Shown piece after piece: positions 20,594 through 29,416 of a DNA stretch of 64,000 nucleotides. Numbering within the stretch: the first letter of the stretch is position 1; every line of letters begins with the position of its first letter. Below the pieces are notes generated by a model that made no database searches, was not told the origin of the DNA, and saw nothing but the letters and a program-made list of their open reading frames with translations. Source of the DNA: Ectopseudomonas alcaliphila (GTDB taxonomy: Bacteria; Pseudomonadota; Gammaproteobacteria; Pseudomonadales; Pseudomonadaceae). The position numbers and the translations under genes were made by a program. The stretch lies in NCBI RefSeq assembly GCF_900101755.1, contig NZ_FNAE01000004.1:1-64000 (forward strand), in the 5' to 3' direction.

Positions 20594-21602
20594 GTTGGCC
20601 GCGCAGGCCGCTCGCCTGATCGAGGCGCGCGGCCTGCAACTGGATGAGGCCCAGGCGCGCATGTTGGCGTGCCTGGGCGACTGGCTGCAGGCGCGCCTGC
20701 GGCCACCTGCCTGGCTGCGTCGGCCCGCAGCCGGCGCCTACCTGTGGGGCGGCGTCGGGCGTGGCAAGAGCCTGCTGCTCGATGCCCTGTTCCAGGTTGC
20801 CCCGCTAGCGAAACGCCGCCTGCACGTGCACGCACTGCTGCAGGACGTGCAACGACGCCTGCTGGCGCATGCCGGCCAGGCCGATCCCCTGGCGCGGGTG
20901 GCTGACGAACTGGCGGCCGAGGCGCGGCTGTTGTTCGTCGATGAATTTCATGTGCATGACATCGGTGATGCGATCCTCCTCGGTCGTTTGTTAAAGCCGC
21001 TGTTCGAGCGCGATTGCATCCTGCTCTTGAGCTCCAACTACGCGCCGCCGGCGCTGTGCCCGAATCCGCTCTATCACAGTCGCTTCAAGCCCTTTGCCGA
21101 AGTGCTGCAGCGTCGCTGCCTGGTGCTGCAGATGGAGGCCGGCGCCGATTACCGCTGCCTGAGTGCGCAACCCTGGGGGCGCTATCTGCAGCAGCCGGCG
21201 AGCCAGTTGCGCAGGCAGCTGGGCCATCTGCCCAGCGTCGCTCACTTGCCCTTGCAAAGGCGCAGCCTGACCCTGCGCGGTATGGACTCACGCACCCTGT
21301 GGCTGGATTTTTCCGCACTGTGCCAGCAACCGCTGGCGAGCAGCGACTACCTGCAACTGACCGAGCGTTTCGCCCACTTCGTGATCGGCGAGCTGCCGGC
21401 GCTGGCGCAGTGCTCGCTGGACGTGCAGCAACGCCTGATCAACTTCGTCGACATCGCCTACGACAGCGGTCGCGAGCTCTGGCTGCAGAGCGAGCATGAT
21501 CTGGCGACGCTGTGCGCCAACGTCGCCCACGGCGATTTCGTACGCACCCGCTCGCGCCTTGCGCAGTTGCGCGTGGACGGTCCGGAGCGCCTGGCATGCT
21601 GA
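20583..21602 (+). CDS. AFG1/ZapE-like P-loop ATPase
   Basis: About 339 residues of an AFG1-family ATPase. Walker A is GGVGRGKSLLLDA and Walker B is LLFVDEFHVHDIGDA; RFKPFAEVLQRRC and FAHFVIGELP are family blocks. ZapE, the best-known bacterial member, acts in cell division, but this gene is embedded in the pca operon and is probably a second paralogue. No ATG fits: TTG 20583 (inside pcaG), TTG 20595 or GTG 20562 are the candidates, so the start is uncertain by about 10 codons. It overlaps the AEC transporter start by ATGCTGA. Confidence 0.82.
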   Translation: MTSELAAQAARLIEARGLQLDEAQARMLACLGDWLQARLRPPAWLRRPAAGAYLWGGVGRGKSLLLDALFQVAPLAKRRLHVHALLQDVQRRLLAHAGQADPLARVADELAAEARLLFVDEFHVHDIGDAILLGRLLKPLFERDCILLLSSNYAPPALCPNPLYHSRFKPFAEVLQRRCLVLQMEAGADYRCLSAQPWGRYLQQPASQLRRQLGHLPSVAHLPLQRRSLTLRGMDSRTLWLDFSALCQQPLASSDYLQLTERFAHFVIGELPALAQCSLDVQQRLINFVDIAYDSGRELWLQSEHDLATLCANVAHGDFVRTRSRLAQLRVDGPERLAC

Positions 21603-22546
21603 CGGTGCTGGGGATCACCGCGCCGATCTTCATCCTCATCGGCCTGGGTTTCGTCTCGGCGCGCATCGCCCTGGTCAACCGCGAGCAGATTCGTGGCCTC
21701 GGCGCCTTCGTGATCAATTTCGCTCTGCCGGCGCTGGTGCTGCGTGCGCTGGTCGAGCGGCGCCTCGACGAGGTGCTCAATTGGCCTTATCTGGCCGCTT
21801 ACGCGCTGGCATCGCTGAGCCTGTTCACCGCCGGTTTCGCCGTGGCGCGCTGGTTGCGTGGGCAAGGGCAGTCGGCCAGCGCTATCCTGGCCATGGGCAT
21901 GTCGGTGTCCAACAGCGGTTTCATTGGCTATCCGATTGCGGTGATGGTGCTCGGCCAGACCGCGGCGGTGGCCATGGCCCTGGGCATGCTGGTGGAGAAC
22001 CTGCTGCTGATCCCATTGGCGCTGGCTCTGGCCGAAGCCGGCACGCAGCGTGGCAGCGGCGGCTGGGCGCTGCTGCGCGAGACCGGCCTGCGCCTGGCGC
22101 GCAACCCGCTGATCATTGCCATCGCCCTCGGCCTGCTGCTGTCGCTGCTGCAGATTCGCCTGCCGGCCGTGCCGTTTCGGGTGGTGGACATGCTCGCCGA
22201 CGCCTCGGCGCCGGTAGCGCTGTTCGTCATCGGCGGCAGCCTGTACGGGCTGAAGCTGGGCGGTATGGGCGGCGACCTGGTGCAGACCGCGCTGGGCAAG
22301 CTGATCCTCCATCCGCTGGCGCTGCTGGTGGCTTTCCTGCTGCTGCCCGGGGTAGAGCCGCAATTGATGGTGGCCGGGCTGCTGTTCGCCAGCGCGCCAA
22401 TGATGAGCATCTACCCCATCCTCGGCCAGCGTTTCGGCCTCGAACAGCGCTGCGCCGCCGCTCTGGTTGCGGCCACGGTGCTGGCCTTCTTCAGCATCAG
22501 TGGCCTGCTGGCGCTGTTGCGTTGGCAGGGTTTGCTGCCGGGCTGA
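21596..22546 (+). CDS. AEC-family (auxin efflux carrier) transporter
   Basis: A 316-residue inner-membrane protein with about 10 hydrophobic segments of the AEC family (MdcF/YfdV-like), which moves organic anions in several bacteria. It overlaps the AFG1-like ATPase by 7 bp and completes the pcaHG transcript. Transport of a dicarboxylate or aromatic intermediate is possible from the position, but no substrate is shown by the sequence. Confidence 0.85.
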   Translation: MLTVLGITAPIFILIGLGFVSARIALVNREQIRGLGAFVINFALPALVLRALVERRLDEVLNWPYLAAYALASLSLFTAGFAVARWLRGQGQSASAILAMGMSVSNSGFIGYPIAVMVLGQTAAVAMALGMLVENLLLIPLALALAEAGTQRGSGGWALLRETGLRLARNPLIIAIALGLLLSLLQIRLPAVPFRVVDMLADASAPVALFVIGGSLYGLKLGGMGGDLVQTALGKLILHPLALLVAFLLLPGVEPQLMVAGLLFASAPMMSIYPILGQRFGLEQRCAAALVAATVLAFFSISGLLALLRWQGLLPG

Positions 22547-22561
22547 GGCTGGCTACGAACT

Positions 22562-22624
22562 GCGGGAGGCGCTTCAGCGGCGAGAATCATCGACAGCGGT
22601 CGCGGCTGAAGCCCCTCCCACAGG
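22562..22624. repeat. REP pair downstream of AEC transporter gene
   Basis: A degenerate left unit (GCGGGAGGCGCTTCAGCGGC) and a well-kept right unit starting GTCGCGGCTGAAGCCCC at 22599, of the same family as 15673-15736. It separates the pcaHG operon from pcaR. Confidence 0.65.
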
Positions 22625-22667
22625 GGAGCGCTCATCGTTGGGCACTATTTGCGATTACCGCACCGTG

Positions 22668-22682
22668 GTTCGATAATCGCCA
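22668..22682. promoter_or_regulatory. PcaR box before pcaR
   Basis: GTTCGATAATCGCCA agrees with the PcaR recognition sequence known from P. putida (GTTCGATAATCGCAC). It lies 29 bp before the pcaR start, a position suited to autoregulation. Confidence 0.7.
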
Positions 22683-22710
22683 GGCACTGTCGACCGCCCC
22701 CGGAGGTTCC

Positions 22711-23556
22711 ATGAGCGATACCCGTCCGCCCCTGTCCAGTCTGGCGCCGCCGCCCTACGTTTCGCCTGCCAAGCGCATCGAGGAGTTCGCTGGCGATCCC
22801 AATTTCATGACCTCCCTGGCTCGCGGCCTGGCAGTGATCAACGCCTTCCAGGAGCGCAAGCGCCACCTGACCATCGCGCAGATCAGCCACCGTACCGAGA
22901 TTCCCCGCGCGGCGGTGCGCCGCTGCCTCTACAGCCTGATGAAGCTGGGCTACGTCACCACCGACGGGCGTACCTATTCGCTGTTGCCCAAGGTGCTGAC
23001 CCTGGGCCACGCCTACCTGTCGTCGACGCCGTTGGCGGTGTCCGCCCAGCCCTACCTCGACCGCCTCAGCGAGCAACTGCACGAGGCCTGCAACCTGGCC
23101 ACCCTGGAGGGCGAGCAGGTGCTGTATATCGCCCGATCGGCGATTCCGCAGCGGCTGATCTCGGTGGACCTCAGCGTCGGCAGCCGCCTGCCGGCCTACT
23201 GCACCTCCATGGGCCGCATCCTGCTGGCTGCGCTGGACGACGATCAGTTGCAGGACTACCTGGCCCACGCCGAGCTGCAACCCAAGACCAGCCGCACCCT
23301 GCACACCCCCGAGGCGCTATGGGAGTGCCTGCAGCGCGTGCGTCACCAGGGCTGGTGCATCGTCGACCAGGAGCTGGAGCAGGGCCTGCGTTCGCTGGCG
23401 GTGCCGGTGTACGACTCCGCCGGCCACGTGCTGGCGGCGATGAACGTCAGCACCCACGCCGGCCGCGTGCCGGTCAGCGAGCTGGAGAAGCGCTATTTGC
23501 CGCTAATGCTCAGCGCCAGCCGCGAGCTGAGTAGCCAGTTGTTTCGGCCCGCTTAG
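22711..23556 (+). CDS. pcaR: IclR-family activator PcaR of the beta-ketoadipate genes
   Basis: A 281-residue IclR-family regulator with an N-terminal helix-turn-helix (LTIAQISHRTEIPRAAVRRC) preceded by the conserved FMTSLARGLAVINAF block, and a C-terminal effector domain. PcaR activates pcaIJ, pcaF and the BDC genes with beta-ketoadipate as co-inducer. The start codon has a GGAGG site and is preceded by a PcaR-type box. pcaI follows across a 134-bp gap with two more boxes. Confidence 0.95.
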   Translation: MSDTRPPLSSLAPPPYVSPAKRIEEFAGDPNFMTSLARGLAVINAFQERKRHLTIAQISHRTEIPRAAVRRCLYSLMKLGYVTTDGRTYSLLPKVLTLGHAYLSSTPLAVSAQPYLDRLSEQLHEACNLATLEGEQVLYIARSAIPQRLISVDLSVGSRLPAYCTSMGRILLAALDDDQLQDYLAHAELQPKTSRTLHTPEALWECLQRVRHQGWCIVDQELEQGLRSLAVPVYDSAGHVLAAMNVSTHAGRVPVSELEKRYLPLMLSASRELSSQLFRPA

Positions 23557-23571
23557 ACGGGTTTGAAATTT

Positions 23572-23606
23572 GTTCGATAATCGCCCGGTAAGGCGATTAT
23601 CGGATT
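23572..23606. promoter_or_regulatory. Inverted pair of PcaR boxes before pcaI
   Basis: GTTCGATAATCGCCC (23572-23586) faces GGCGATTATCGGATT (23592-23606). The pair lies about 85-120 bp before the pcaI start and is the likely control site for pcaIJFBDC. Confidence 0.7.
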
Positions 23607-23690
23607 GTTCTCCTCCAGGCTGCAGCCTAAGGTTTAGCCACCTGCCATCTTGTCTCCGATGGCATCTGCAACCCAAGCGAGAACAACACG

Positions 23691-24539
23691 ATGGCCGACA
23701 TCATCACCCTGGGCGAAGCCATTTCGCGCCACGTCAACGACGGCGACTGCGTCGCTCTTGAAGGCTTCACCCACCTGATTCCCACTGCCGCTTCCCACGA
23801 GCTGATCCGTCAGGGCAAGAAAGACCTGCACTTGGTGCGCATGACCCCGGACCTGGTCTACGACCTGTTGATCGGCGCCGGTTGCGCGCGCAAGCTGACC
23901 TTCTCCTGGGGCGGCAACCCCGGTGTCGGCTCGCTGCATCGCCTGCGCGATGCGGTCGAGAAGCAGTGGCCGAACGCCCTGGAAATCGACGAGCACAGCC
24001 ACGCCGACCTGGCCAACTCCTACGTCGCCGGTGCCTCCGGCCTGCCGTTTGCCCTGCTGCGCGCCTATGCCGGCTCCGACCTGCCGAAGGTCAACCCGAA
24101 CATCAAGTTCATCGACTGCCCCTTTACCGGCGAGAAGCTGGCGGCCACCCCGGCGGTGCGCCCGGACGTCACCGTGATCCACGCGCAGAAGGCCGACCGC
24201 AAGGGCAACGTGCTGCTGTGGGGCATCCTCGGCGTGCAGAAGGAAGCGGCCCTGGCGGCCAAGCGCTGCATCGTCACCGTGGAAGAAATCGTCGATGACC
24301 TGAACGCGCCGATGAACGCCTGCGTGCTGCCAAGCTGGGCGCTGACCGCCGTTTGCCACGTGCCTGGCGGCGCCCATCCGTCCTACGCCCACGGCTACTA
24401 CGAGCGCGACAACCGCTTCTACCAGGCCTGGGACCCGATTGCCCGCGACCGCGAAACCTTCAGCGCCTGGATCGACGAATACATCCGTGGCACCGCCGAT
24501 TTTGCGGCCTTCCAGAAAAAGATTGCGGAGGCCAAGTGA
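23691..24539 (+). CDS. pcaI: 3-oxoadipate CoA-transferase subunit A
   Basis: A 282-residue class I CoA-transferase alpha subunit which, with PcaJ, moves CoA from succinyl-CoA to 3-oxoadipate. FSWGGNPGVGSLHR and the VADITL-type opening are family features. It begins the pcaIJFBDC run; its stop overlaps the pcaJ start (TGATG). Length is normal. Confidence 0.95.
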   Translation: MADIITLGEAISRHVNDGDCVALEGFTHLIPTAASHELIRQGKKDLHLVRMTPDLVYDLLIGAGCARKLTFSWGGNPGVGSLHRLRDAVEKQWPNALEIDEHSHADLANSYVAGASGLPFALLRAYAGSDLPKVNPNIKFIDCPFTGEKLAATPAVRPDVTVIHAQKADRKGNVLLWGILGVQKEAALAAKRCIVTVEEIVDDLNAPMNACVLPSWALTAVCHVPGGAHPSYAHGYYERDNRFYQAWDPIARDRETFSAWIDEYIRGTADFAAFQKKIAEAK

Positions 24540-25321
24540 TGAGCGCCTACAGCACCAATGAAATGATGACCGTCGCCGCTGCCCGTCGCCTGAAGAACGG
24601 CGCCGTTTGCTTCGTCGGCATCGGCCTGCCGTCCAAGGCCGCCAACCTGGCGCGCCTGACCTCCTCGCCGGACGTGGTACTGATCTACGAATCTGGCCCC
24701 ATTGGCGCCAAGCCCAGCGTGCTGCCGTTGTCGATCGGCGACGGTGAGCTGGCCGAAACCGCCGACACTGTGGTGCCCACTGGTGAGATCTTCCGCTACT
24801 GGCTGCAGGGTGGGCGCATCGACGTCGGCTTTCTCGGCGCGGCCCAGGTCGACAAGTTCGGCAATATCAACACCACGGTGATCGGCGATTACCACAACCC
24901 GAAAGTGCGCCTGCCCGGCGCCGGCGGCGCGCCGGAGATCGCAGGCTCCGCCAAGGAAGTGCTGATCATCCTCAAGCAGTCGCACCGCACCTTTGTCGAC
25001 AAGCTGGCCTTTATCACCTCGGTCGGTTTCGGCGAGGGTGGCGACCACCGCCAGCAGCTCGGCCTGCCTGGTAAGGGGCCGGTGGGTATCATCACCGACC
25101 TGTGCATCATGGAGCCGGAAGCCGGCAGCAACGAGTTCGTGGTCACTGCGCTGCACCCGGGGGTGACCCGCGAGCAGGTGGTCGAGAACACCGGCTGGGC
25201 CATCCGTTTCGCTGACAACCTGGTCGTGACCGAAGCGCCGAACGCCCATGAGCTTGAGGCACTGCGCGCCCTGGAAGCGCGCACCGCTGCCGCCCATGGC
25301 CAGGCCGGGGGTGAGGAATGA
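24539..25321 (+). CDS. pcaJ: 3-oxoadipate CoA-transferase subunit B
   Basis: A 260-residue beta subunit of the 3-oxoadipate CoA-transferase. The catalytic glutamate is Glu51 in [14 protein letters not shown], and [19 protein letters not shown] is a family block. ATG 24539 overlaps the pcaI stop and the gene itself overlaps pcaF by ATGA, so I, J and F are translationally coupled. Confidence 0.95.
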   Translation: MSAYSTNEMMTVAAARRLKNGAVCFVGIGLPSKAANLARLTSSPDVVLIYESGPIGAKPSVLPLSIGDGELAETADTVVPTGEIFRYWLQGGRIDVGFLGAAQVDKFGNINTTVIGDYHNPKVRLPGAGGAPEIAGSAKEVLIILKQSHRTFVDKLAFITSVGFGEGGDHRQQLGLPGKGPVGIITDLCIMEPEAGSNEFVVTALHPGVTREQVVENTGWAIRFADNLVVTEAPNAHELEALRALEARTAAAHGQAGGEE

Positions 25322-26523
25322 GCCGCGACGTCTTTATCTGCGACGCCATCCGCACGCCCATTGGCCGCTTCGGCGGCGGCCTGGCGCCGGTGCGCGCCGA
25401 CGACCTGGCGGCGGTGCCGCTGAAAGCGCTGATCGAGCGCAACCCGCAGCTGGATCTGGCCGCCATCGACGAAGTCTTCATGGGCTGCGCCAATCAGGCC
25501 GGTGAGGACAACCGCAACGTCGCGCGCATGGCCCTGCTGCTGGCCGGCATTCCCGACAGCGTGCCGGGCGTGACCCTCAACCGCCTCTGCGCCTCGGGCA
25601 TGGATGCGGTGGGCAGCGCCTTTCGCGCCATCGCCAGCGGCGAGATGGAGCTGGCCATCGCCGGTGGCGTGGAGTCCATGTCCCGCGCGCCCTACGTGAT
25701 GGGCAAGGCCGACAGCGCCTTTGGCCGCGGCCAGAAGATCGAGGACACCACCATCGGCTGGCGCTTTATCAACCCGCTGATGAAGGCGCAGTACGGCGTC
25801 GATGCCATGCCGCAGACCGCCGACAACGTCGCCGACGACTATCAGGTCAGCCGCGCCGACCAGGATCTGTTCGCCCTGCGCAGCCAGCAGCGCGCCGCGC
25901 GGGCCCAGGCCGAAGGCTTCTTCGCCGAAGAGATCGTGCCGGTGGTGATCAAGGGCAAGAAGGGCGAGACGGTAGTCGACACCGACGAGCATCCGCGCGC
26001 TGACACCACTCTGGAAGCGCTGAGCAAGCTCAAACCGGTCAACGGCGAGGGCAAGACGGTCACCGCCGGCAACGCCTCGGGCGTCAACGATGGCGCTGTG
26101 GCGTTGGTCCTGGCCAGTGCCGAAGCGGTGAAGAAATATGGCCTGACTCCGCGTGCCAAGGTACTCGGTATGGCCAGCGCCGGTGTGGCGCCGCGGGTCA
26201 TGGGCATCGGTCCGGTACCGGCGGTGCGCAAGCTGCTGGAGCGGCTTAACCTGGGCATCGACCAGTTCGACGTGATCGAGCTCAACGAAGCCTTTGCCGC
26301 CCAGGGCCTTGCGGTGATGCGCGAGCTGGGCCTGGCCGACGACAGCGACAAGGTCAACCCGAATGGCGGCGCCATCGCCCTCGGCCACCCGCTGGGTGCC
26401 AGTGGTGCGCGCCTGGTGCAGACCGCGCTGCATCAGCTGGAGAAGTCCGGCGGCAAGCTGGGTTTGGCGACCATGTGCGTGGGCGTTGGCCAGGGTTTGG
26501 CGCTGGCCATCGAGCGGGTGTGA
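25318..26523 (+). CDS. pcaF: 3-oxoadipyl-CoA thiolase
   Basis: A 401-residue thiolase that splits 3-oxoadipyl-CoA into succinyl-CoA and acetyl-CoA, the last step of the pathway. Cys91 ([12 protein letters not shown]) is the nucleophile; the GHPLGASG histidine motif and the CVGVGQG cysteine motif follow. Length and sequence match pseudomonad PcaF. It is followed by about 190 bp of repeat sequence before pcaB. Confidence 0.95.
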   Translation: MSRDVFICDAIRTPIGRFGGGLAPVRADDLAAVPLKALIERNPQLDLAAIDEVFMGCANQAGEDNRNVARMALLLAGIPDSVPGVTLNRLCASGMDAVGSAFRAIASGEMELAIAGGVESMSRAPYVMGKADSAFGRGQKIEDTTIGWRFINPLMKAQYGVDAMPQTADNVADDYQVSRADQDLFALRSQQRAARAQAEGFFAEEIVPVVIKGKKGETVVDTDEHPRADTTLEALSKLKPVNGEGKTVTAGNASGVNDGAVALVLASAEAVKKYGLTPRAKVLGMASAGVAPRVMGIGPVPAVRKLLERLNLGIDQFDVIELNEAFAAQGLAVMRELGLADDSDKVNPNGGAIALGHPLGASGARLVQTALHQLEKSGGKLGLATMCVGVGQGLALAIERV

Positions 26524-26535
26524 CGCGCGTAGCTC

Positions 26536-26573
26536 GTAGGGTGGGCCGGGCGGCGATCCGTTTTAGCCCGCCA
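26536..26573. repeat. GTAGGGTGGGC-type repeat
   Basis: Begins GTAGGGTGGGCCGGGCGGC and ends TTTTAGCCCGCCA; a diverged, REP-like inverted unit just after pcaF. Confidence 0.55.
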
Positions 26574-26594
26574 TGTTCACCGCGCGTGAGGATC

Positions 26595-26649
26595 GTAGGG
26601 TGGGCTTTAGCCCACCATTTTCACACCGGTGGGCTGAAGCCCACCCTAC
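26595..26649. repeat. Inverted GTAGGGTGGGC repeat pair
   Basis: Arms of 22 bp at 26595-26616 (GTAGGGTGGGCTTTAGCCCA...) and 26628-26649 (ending AGCCCACCCTAC) form a long hairpin between pcaF and pcaB with one arm mismatch. Each arm is itself a small hairpin, as in REP-type elements. Confidence 0.7.
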
Positions 26650-26716
26650 GCACTGGATTCGCCTACGTCGCCCTGCCAACCTAGGCTTACCCCCAAACTG
26701 CTGGAACGAGACTGCC

Positions 26717-28069
26717 TTGAGCAACCAACTCTTCGATGCCTACTTCACCGCGCCGGCCATGCGCGCGATCTTCTGCGACTCCGGCCGGGTGCAGGGCATG
26801 CTCGACTTCGAGGCTGCTCTGGCGCGGGCCGAGGCTCGCGTGGGGCTGATCCCAGCCGAGGCCGTGGCGCCCATCGAGGCCGCCTGTAAAGCTGAGCTAT
26901 ACGATTACCCGGCGCTGGCCCAGGCCATCGCCACCGCCGGCAACTCGGCGATTCCGCTGGTCAAGGCCCTCGGCAAGCGTATCGCTGCCAGCGATGCCGA
27001 GGCCGAACGCTATGTACATCTCGGAGCCACCAGCCAGGACGCCATGGACAGCGGCCTGGTGCTGCAGCTACGCGCTGCCATCGACCTGATCGAAAGCGAT
27101 CTCGCTACTCTGGCCGATGCCCTGGCGGTACAGGCCGAGCGTCATGCCGACACCCCGCTGGCCGGACGTACCTGGCTGCAGCAGGCCACGCCGGTGACCC
27201 TGGGGATGAAGCTGGCCGGTGTGCTCGGCGCCATCACCCGTCATCGCCAGCGTTTAGTGGAACTCAAGCCGCGCCTGCTGTGCCTGCAGTTCGGCGGCGC
27301 CTCCGGCAGCCTGGCGGCACTGGGCGAGCAGGCCTGGCCGGTGGCCGAGGCGCTGGCCGCCGAGCTGCACTTGAACCTGCCCGAGCAGCCCTGGCACACC
27401 CAGCGCGACCGTCTGGTGGAGTTCGCCAGCCTGTTCGGGCTGATCGCCGGCAGCCTGGGCAAGCTCGGCCGCGACCTCAGTCTGCTGATGCAGACCGAGG
27501 CCGGCGAGGTGTTCGAGCCAGCCGCGCCCGGCAAGGGCGGCTCTTCGACCATGCCGCACAAGCGTAATCCGGTCGGCGCCGCCGTGCTGATCGGCGCCGC
27601 TACCCGTGCGCCGGGTCTGGTAGCGACGATGTTCGCCGCCATGCCGCAGGAGCACGAACGCAGCCTCGGCCTGTGGCACGCCGAATGGGAAACCTTGCCG
27701 GAACTCTGTTGCCTGGTCTCCGGTGCGCTGCAGCAGGCGCTGCTGGCGGTGCCGGGTCTGGAAGTGGACGCCGCGCGCATGCGCAGCAACCTCGAACTGA
27801 CCCAGGGCCTGGTGCTGGCCGAGGCGGTGAGTATCGCCCTGGCCCAGCGTATCGGTCGCGACGCTGCCCATCATCTGGTCGAGCAATGCTGCCGCCAGGC
27901 AGTGCTGCAGAGCGTGCATCTGCGCACGGTGCTTGGCGCCAATGCCGAGGTCGGCGCCGAGCTGTCCGCTGCCGAACTGGACCGTCTGCTCGATCCGGCT
28001 AATTACCTGGGACAGGCCCGCCGCTGGGTGCAGCGGGCCGTCGCCGAACACACGCAATTTTCGCGTTAG
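26717..28069 (+). CDS. pcaB: 3-carboxy-cis,cis-muconate cycloisomerase
   Basis: A 450-residue fumarase/aspartase-superfamily enzyme that lactonises 3-carboxy-cis,cis-muconate to 4-carboxymuconolactone. The superfamily signature GGSSTMPHKRNPVGA is present, as are YVHLGATSQDAMD and the LFDAYFTAPAMR start. TTG 26717 is chosen because it gives the P. putida length and N-terminus (SNQLFDAYF); no ATG is available nearby. PcaD follows 9 bp later. Confidence 0.95.
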   Translation: MSNQLFDAYFTAPAMRAIFCDSGRVQGMLDFEAALARAEARVGLIPAEAVAPIEAACKAELYDYPALAQAIATAGNSAIPLVKALGKRIAASDAEAERYVHLGATSQDAMDSGLVLQLRAAIDLIESDLATLADALAVQAERHADTPLAGRTWLQQATPVTLGMKLAGVLGAITRHRQRLVELKPRLLCLQFGGASGSLAALGEQAWPVAEALAAELHLNLPEQPWHTQRDRLVEFASLFGLIAGSLGKLGRDLSLLMQTEAGEVFEPAAPGKGGSSTMPHKRNPVGAAVLIGAATRAPGLVATMFAAMPQEHERSLGLWHAEWETLPELCCLVSGALQQALLAVPGLEVDAARMRSNLELTQGLVLAEAVSIALAQRIGRDAAHHLVEQCCRQAVLQSVHLRTVLGANAEVGAELSAAELDRLLDPANYLGQARRWVQRAVAEHTQFSR

Positions 28070-28078
28070 GAGTTATCC

Positions 28079-28867
28079 ATGCCTGCCGTACGTCTCGCCG
28101 ATGGCGATTTGAACTACTTGCTCGAAGGCCCCGCCGGTGCGCCGGTGCTGGTGCTGTCCAACTCCCTGGGTACCGATCTGCACATGTGGGACGTGCAGAT
28201 GCCGGCGCTGACCCGGCATTTTCAGGTGCTGCGCTACGACACCCGTGGCCATGGCCAGTCGCTGGTAACGCAAGGGCCCTACAGCGTCGAGCAACTGGGC
28301 CGCGACGTGCTGGCTCTGCTCGACGCGCTGGATATCGCCAAGGCGCATTTCTGTGGGCTGTCCATGGGCGGGCTGATCGGCCAGTGGCTGGCGCTCAACG
28401 CCCCCGAGCGCATCGCACGCCTGGTGCTGTGCAACACCGCCGCGAAGATCGGCGCGCCGGAGGTGTGGAACCCGCGCATCGACACGGTGCTGGCTGGCGG
28501 CGCCCAGGCCATGCGCGATCTGCGCGACGCCTCGATTTCGCGCTGGTTCACCGCTGGTTTCGCCGCCGCGCAGCCGCACCAGGTCGAGCCCATCGTCGGC
28601 ATGCTGGCGCAGACTTCGCCCGAAGGTTACGCCGCCAACTGTGCAGCGGTGCGCGATGCCGATTTCCGCGAGCAGCTTGCCGATATCCAGTCGCCAACGC
28701 TGATCGTCTGCGGCAGCCTTGATCCGGTCACCACCGTCGAGCACGGCCGCTTCATGCAGCAGCGGATCGAGGGCGCGCAACTGCTGGAGTTCCACGCCGC
28801 GCATCTGTCCAACGTCGAGGCTGGCGTGGCCTTTACCCAGGCGCTGCTGGATTTCCTGAACCAGTGA
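28079..28867 (+). CDS. pcaD: 3-oxoadipate enol-lactonase
   Basis: A 262-residue alpha/beta hydrolase that opens beta-ketoadipate enol-lactone to 3-oxoadipate. The nucleophile elbow GLSMGG puts Ser95 in place; the acid (GSLDPVT) and His (AAHLSN) complete the triad. It has a TAGGAG site and lies 9 bp after pcaB. A perfect 25-bp-arm palindrome follows the stop codon. Confidence 0.95.
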   Translation: MPAVRLADGDLNYLLEGPAGAPVLVLSNSLGTDLHMWDVQMPALTRHFQVLRYDTRGHGQSLVTQGPYSVEQLGRDVLALLDALDIAKAHFCGLSMGGLIGQWLALNAPERIARLVLCNTAAKIGAPEVWNPRIDTVLAGGAQAMRDLRDASISRWFTAGFAAAQPHQVEPIVGMLAQTSPEGYAANCAAVRDADFREQLADIQSPTLIVCGSLDPVTTVEHGRFMQQRIEGAQLLEFHAAHLSNVEAGVAFTQALLDFLNQ

Positions 28868-28870
28868 AAC

Positions 28871-28921
28871 CATCGGTGCGCACGGCGCACCCTACGGTAG
28901 GGTGCGCCGTGCGCACCGATG
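28871..28921. repeat. Perfect 51-bp palindrome between pcaD and pcaC
   Basis: The 25-bp arm beginning CATCGGTGCGCACGG (28871-28895) is repeated exactly in reverse complement at 28897-28921 around a single G. It carries the GTAGGGTGCGCC core found in other repeats of this window. In RNA it would form a very stable hairpin between two genes of one operon. Confidence 0.9.
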
Positions 28922-28939
28922 CTTACCCGGAGTGATGCT

Positions 28940-29335
28940 ATGGACGAAAAACAACGCTACGAAGCCGGTATGCAGGTGCGCCGCGCGGTGCTCGGCGACG
29001 CCCATGTCGACCGCAGCCTGGAGAAGCTCACGCCGTTCAACAGTGAGTTCCAGGAGATGATCACCCGTCACGCCTGGGGCGATATCTGGACCCGTCCCGG
29101 CCTGCCGCGCCACACCCGCAGCCTGATCACCATCGCCATGCTGATCGGCATGAACCGCGAGGGCGAGCTGCGCCTGCACCTGCGTGCCGCGAAGAACAAC
29201 GGGGTGAGCCGCGACGAGATCAAAGAAGTGCTCATGCAGAGCGCCATCTACTGCGGTATTCCGGCGGCCAACGCCACCTTCCACCTGGCCGAGGAAGTCT
29301 GGGACGAATTGGGCGTGGAATCGCTGGAAGACTGA
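28940..29335 (+). CDS. pcaC: 4-carboxymuconolactone decarboxylase
   Basis: A 131-residue AhpD/CMD-fold enzyme that decarboxylates 4-carboxymuconolactone to the enol-lactone used by PcaD. WGDIWTRPGLPRHTRSLITI and HLRAAKNNGVS followed by EIKEVLMQ are the CMD family blocks. ATG 28940 has a GGAG site. It ends the pcaIJFBDC run and is followed by an intrinsic terminator. Confidence 0.95.
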   Translation: MDEKQRYEAGMQVRRAVLGDAHVDRSLEKLTPFNSEFQEMITRHAWGDIWTRPGLPRHTRSLITIAMLIGMNREGELRLHLRAAKNNGVSRDEIKEVLMQSAIYCGIPAANATFHLAEEVWDELGVESLED

Positions 29336-29352
29336 TTCGTACGAGCAATACA

Positions 29353-29389
29353 GCGCTGCCCGGACCACGCATCCGGGCGGTGCTTTTTT
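29353..29389 (+). terminator. Rho-independent terminator after pcaC
   Basis: GCGCTGCCCGGA and TCCGGGCGGTGC arms around a 7-nt loop, followed by TTTTTT. It marks the end of the pca transcript, convergent with the flavoprotein gene. Confidence 0.8.
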
Positions 29390-29416
29390 ATGCTTGCCAT
29401 CCATGGCCGACCGATA

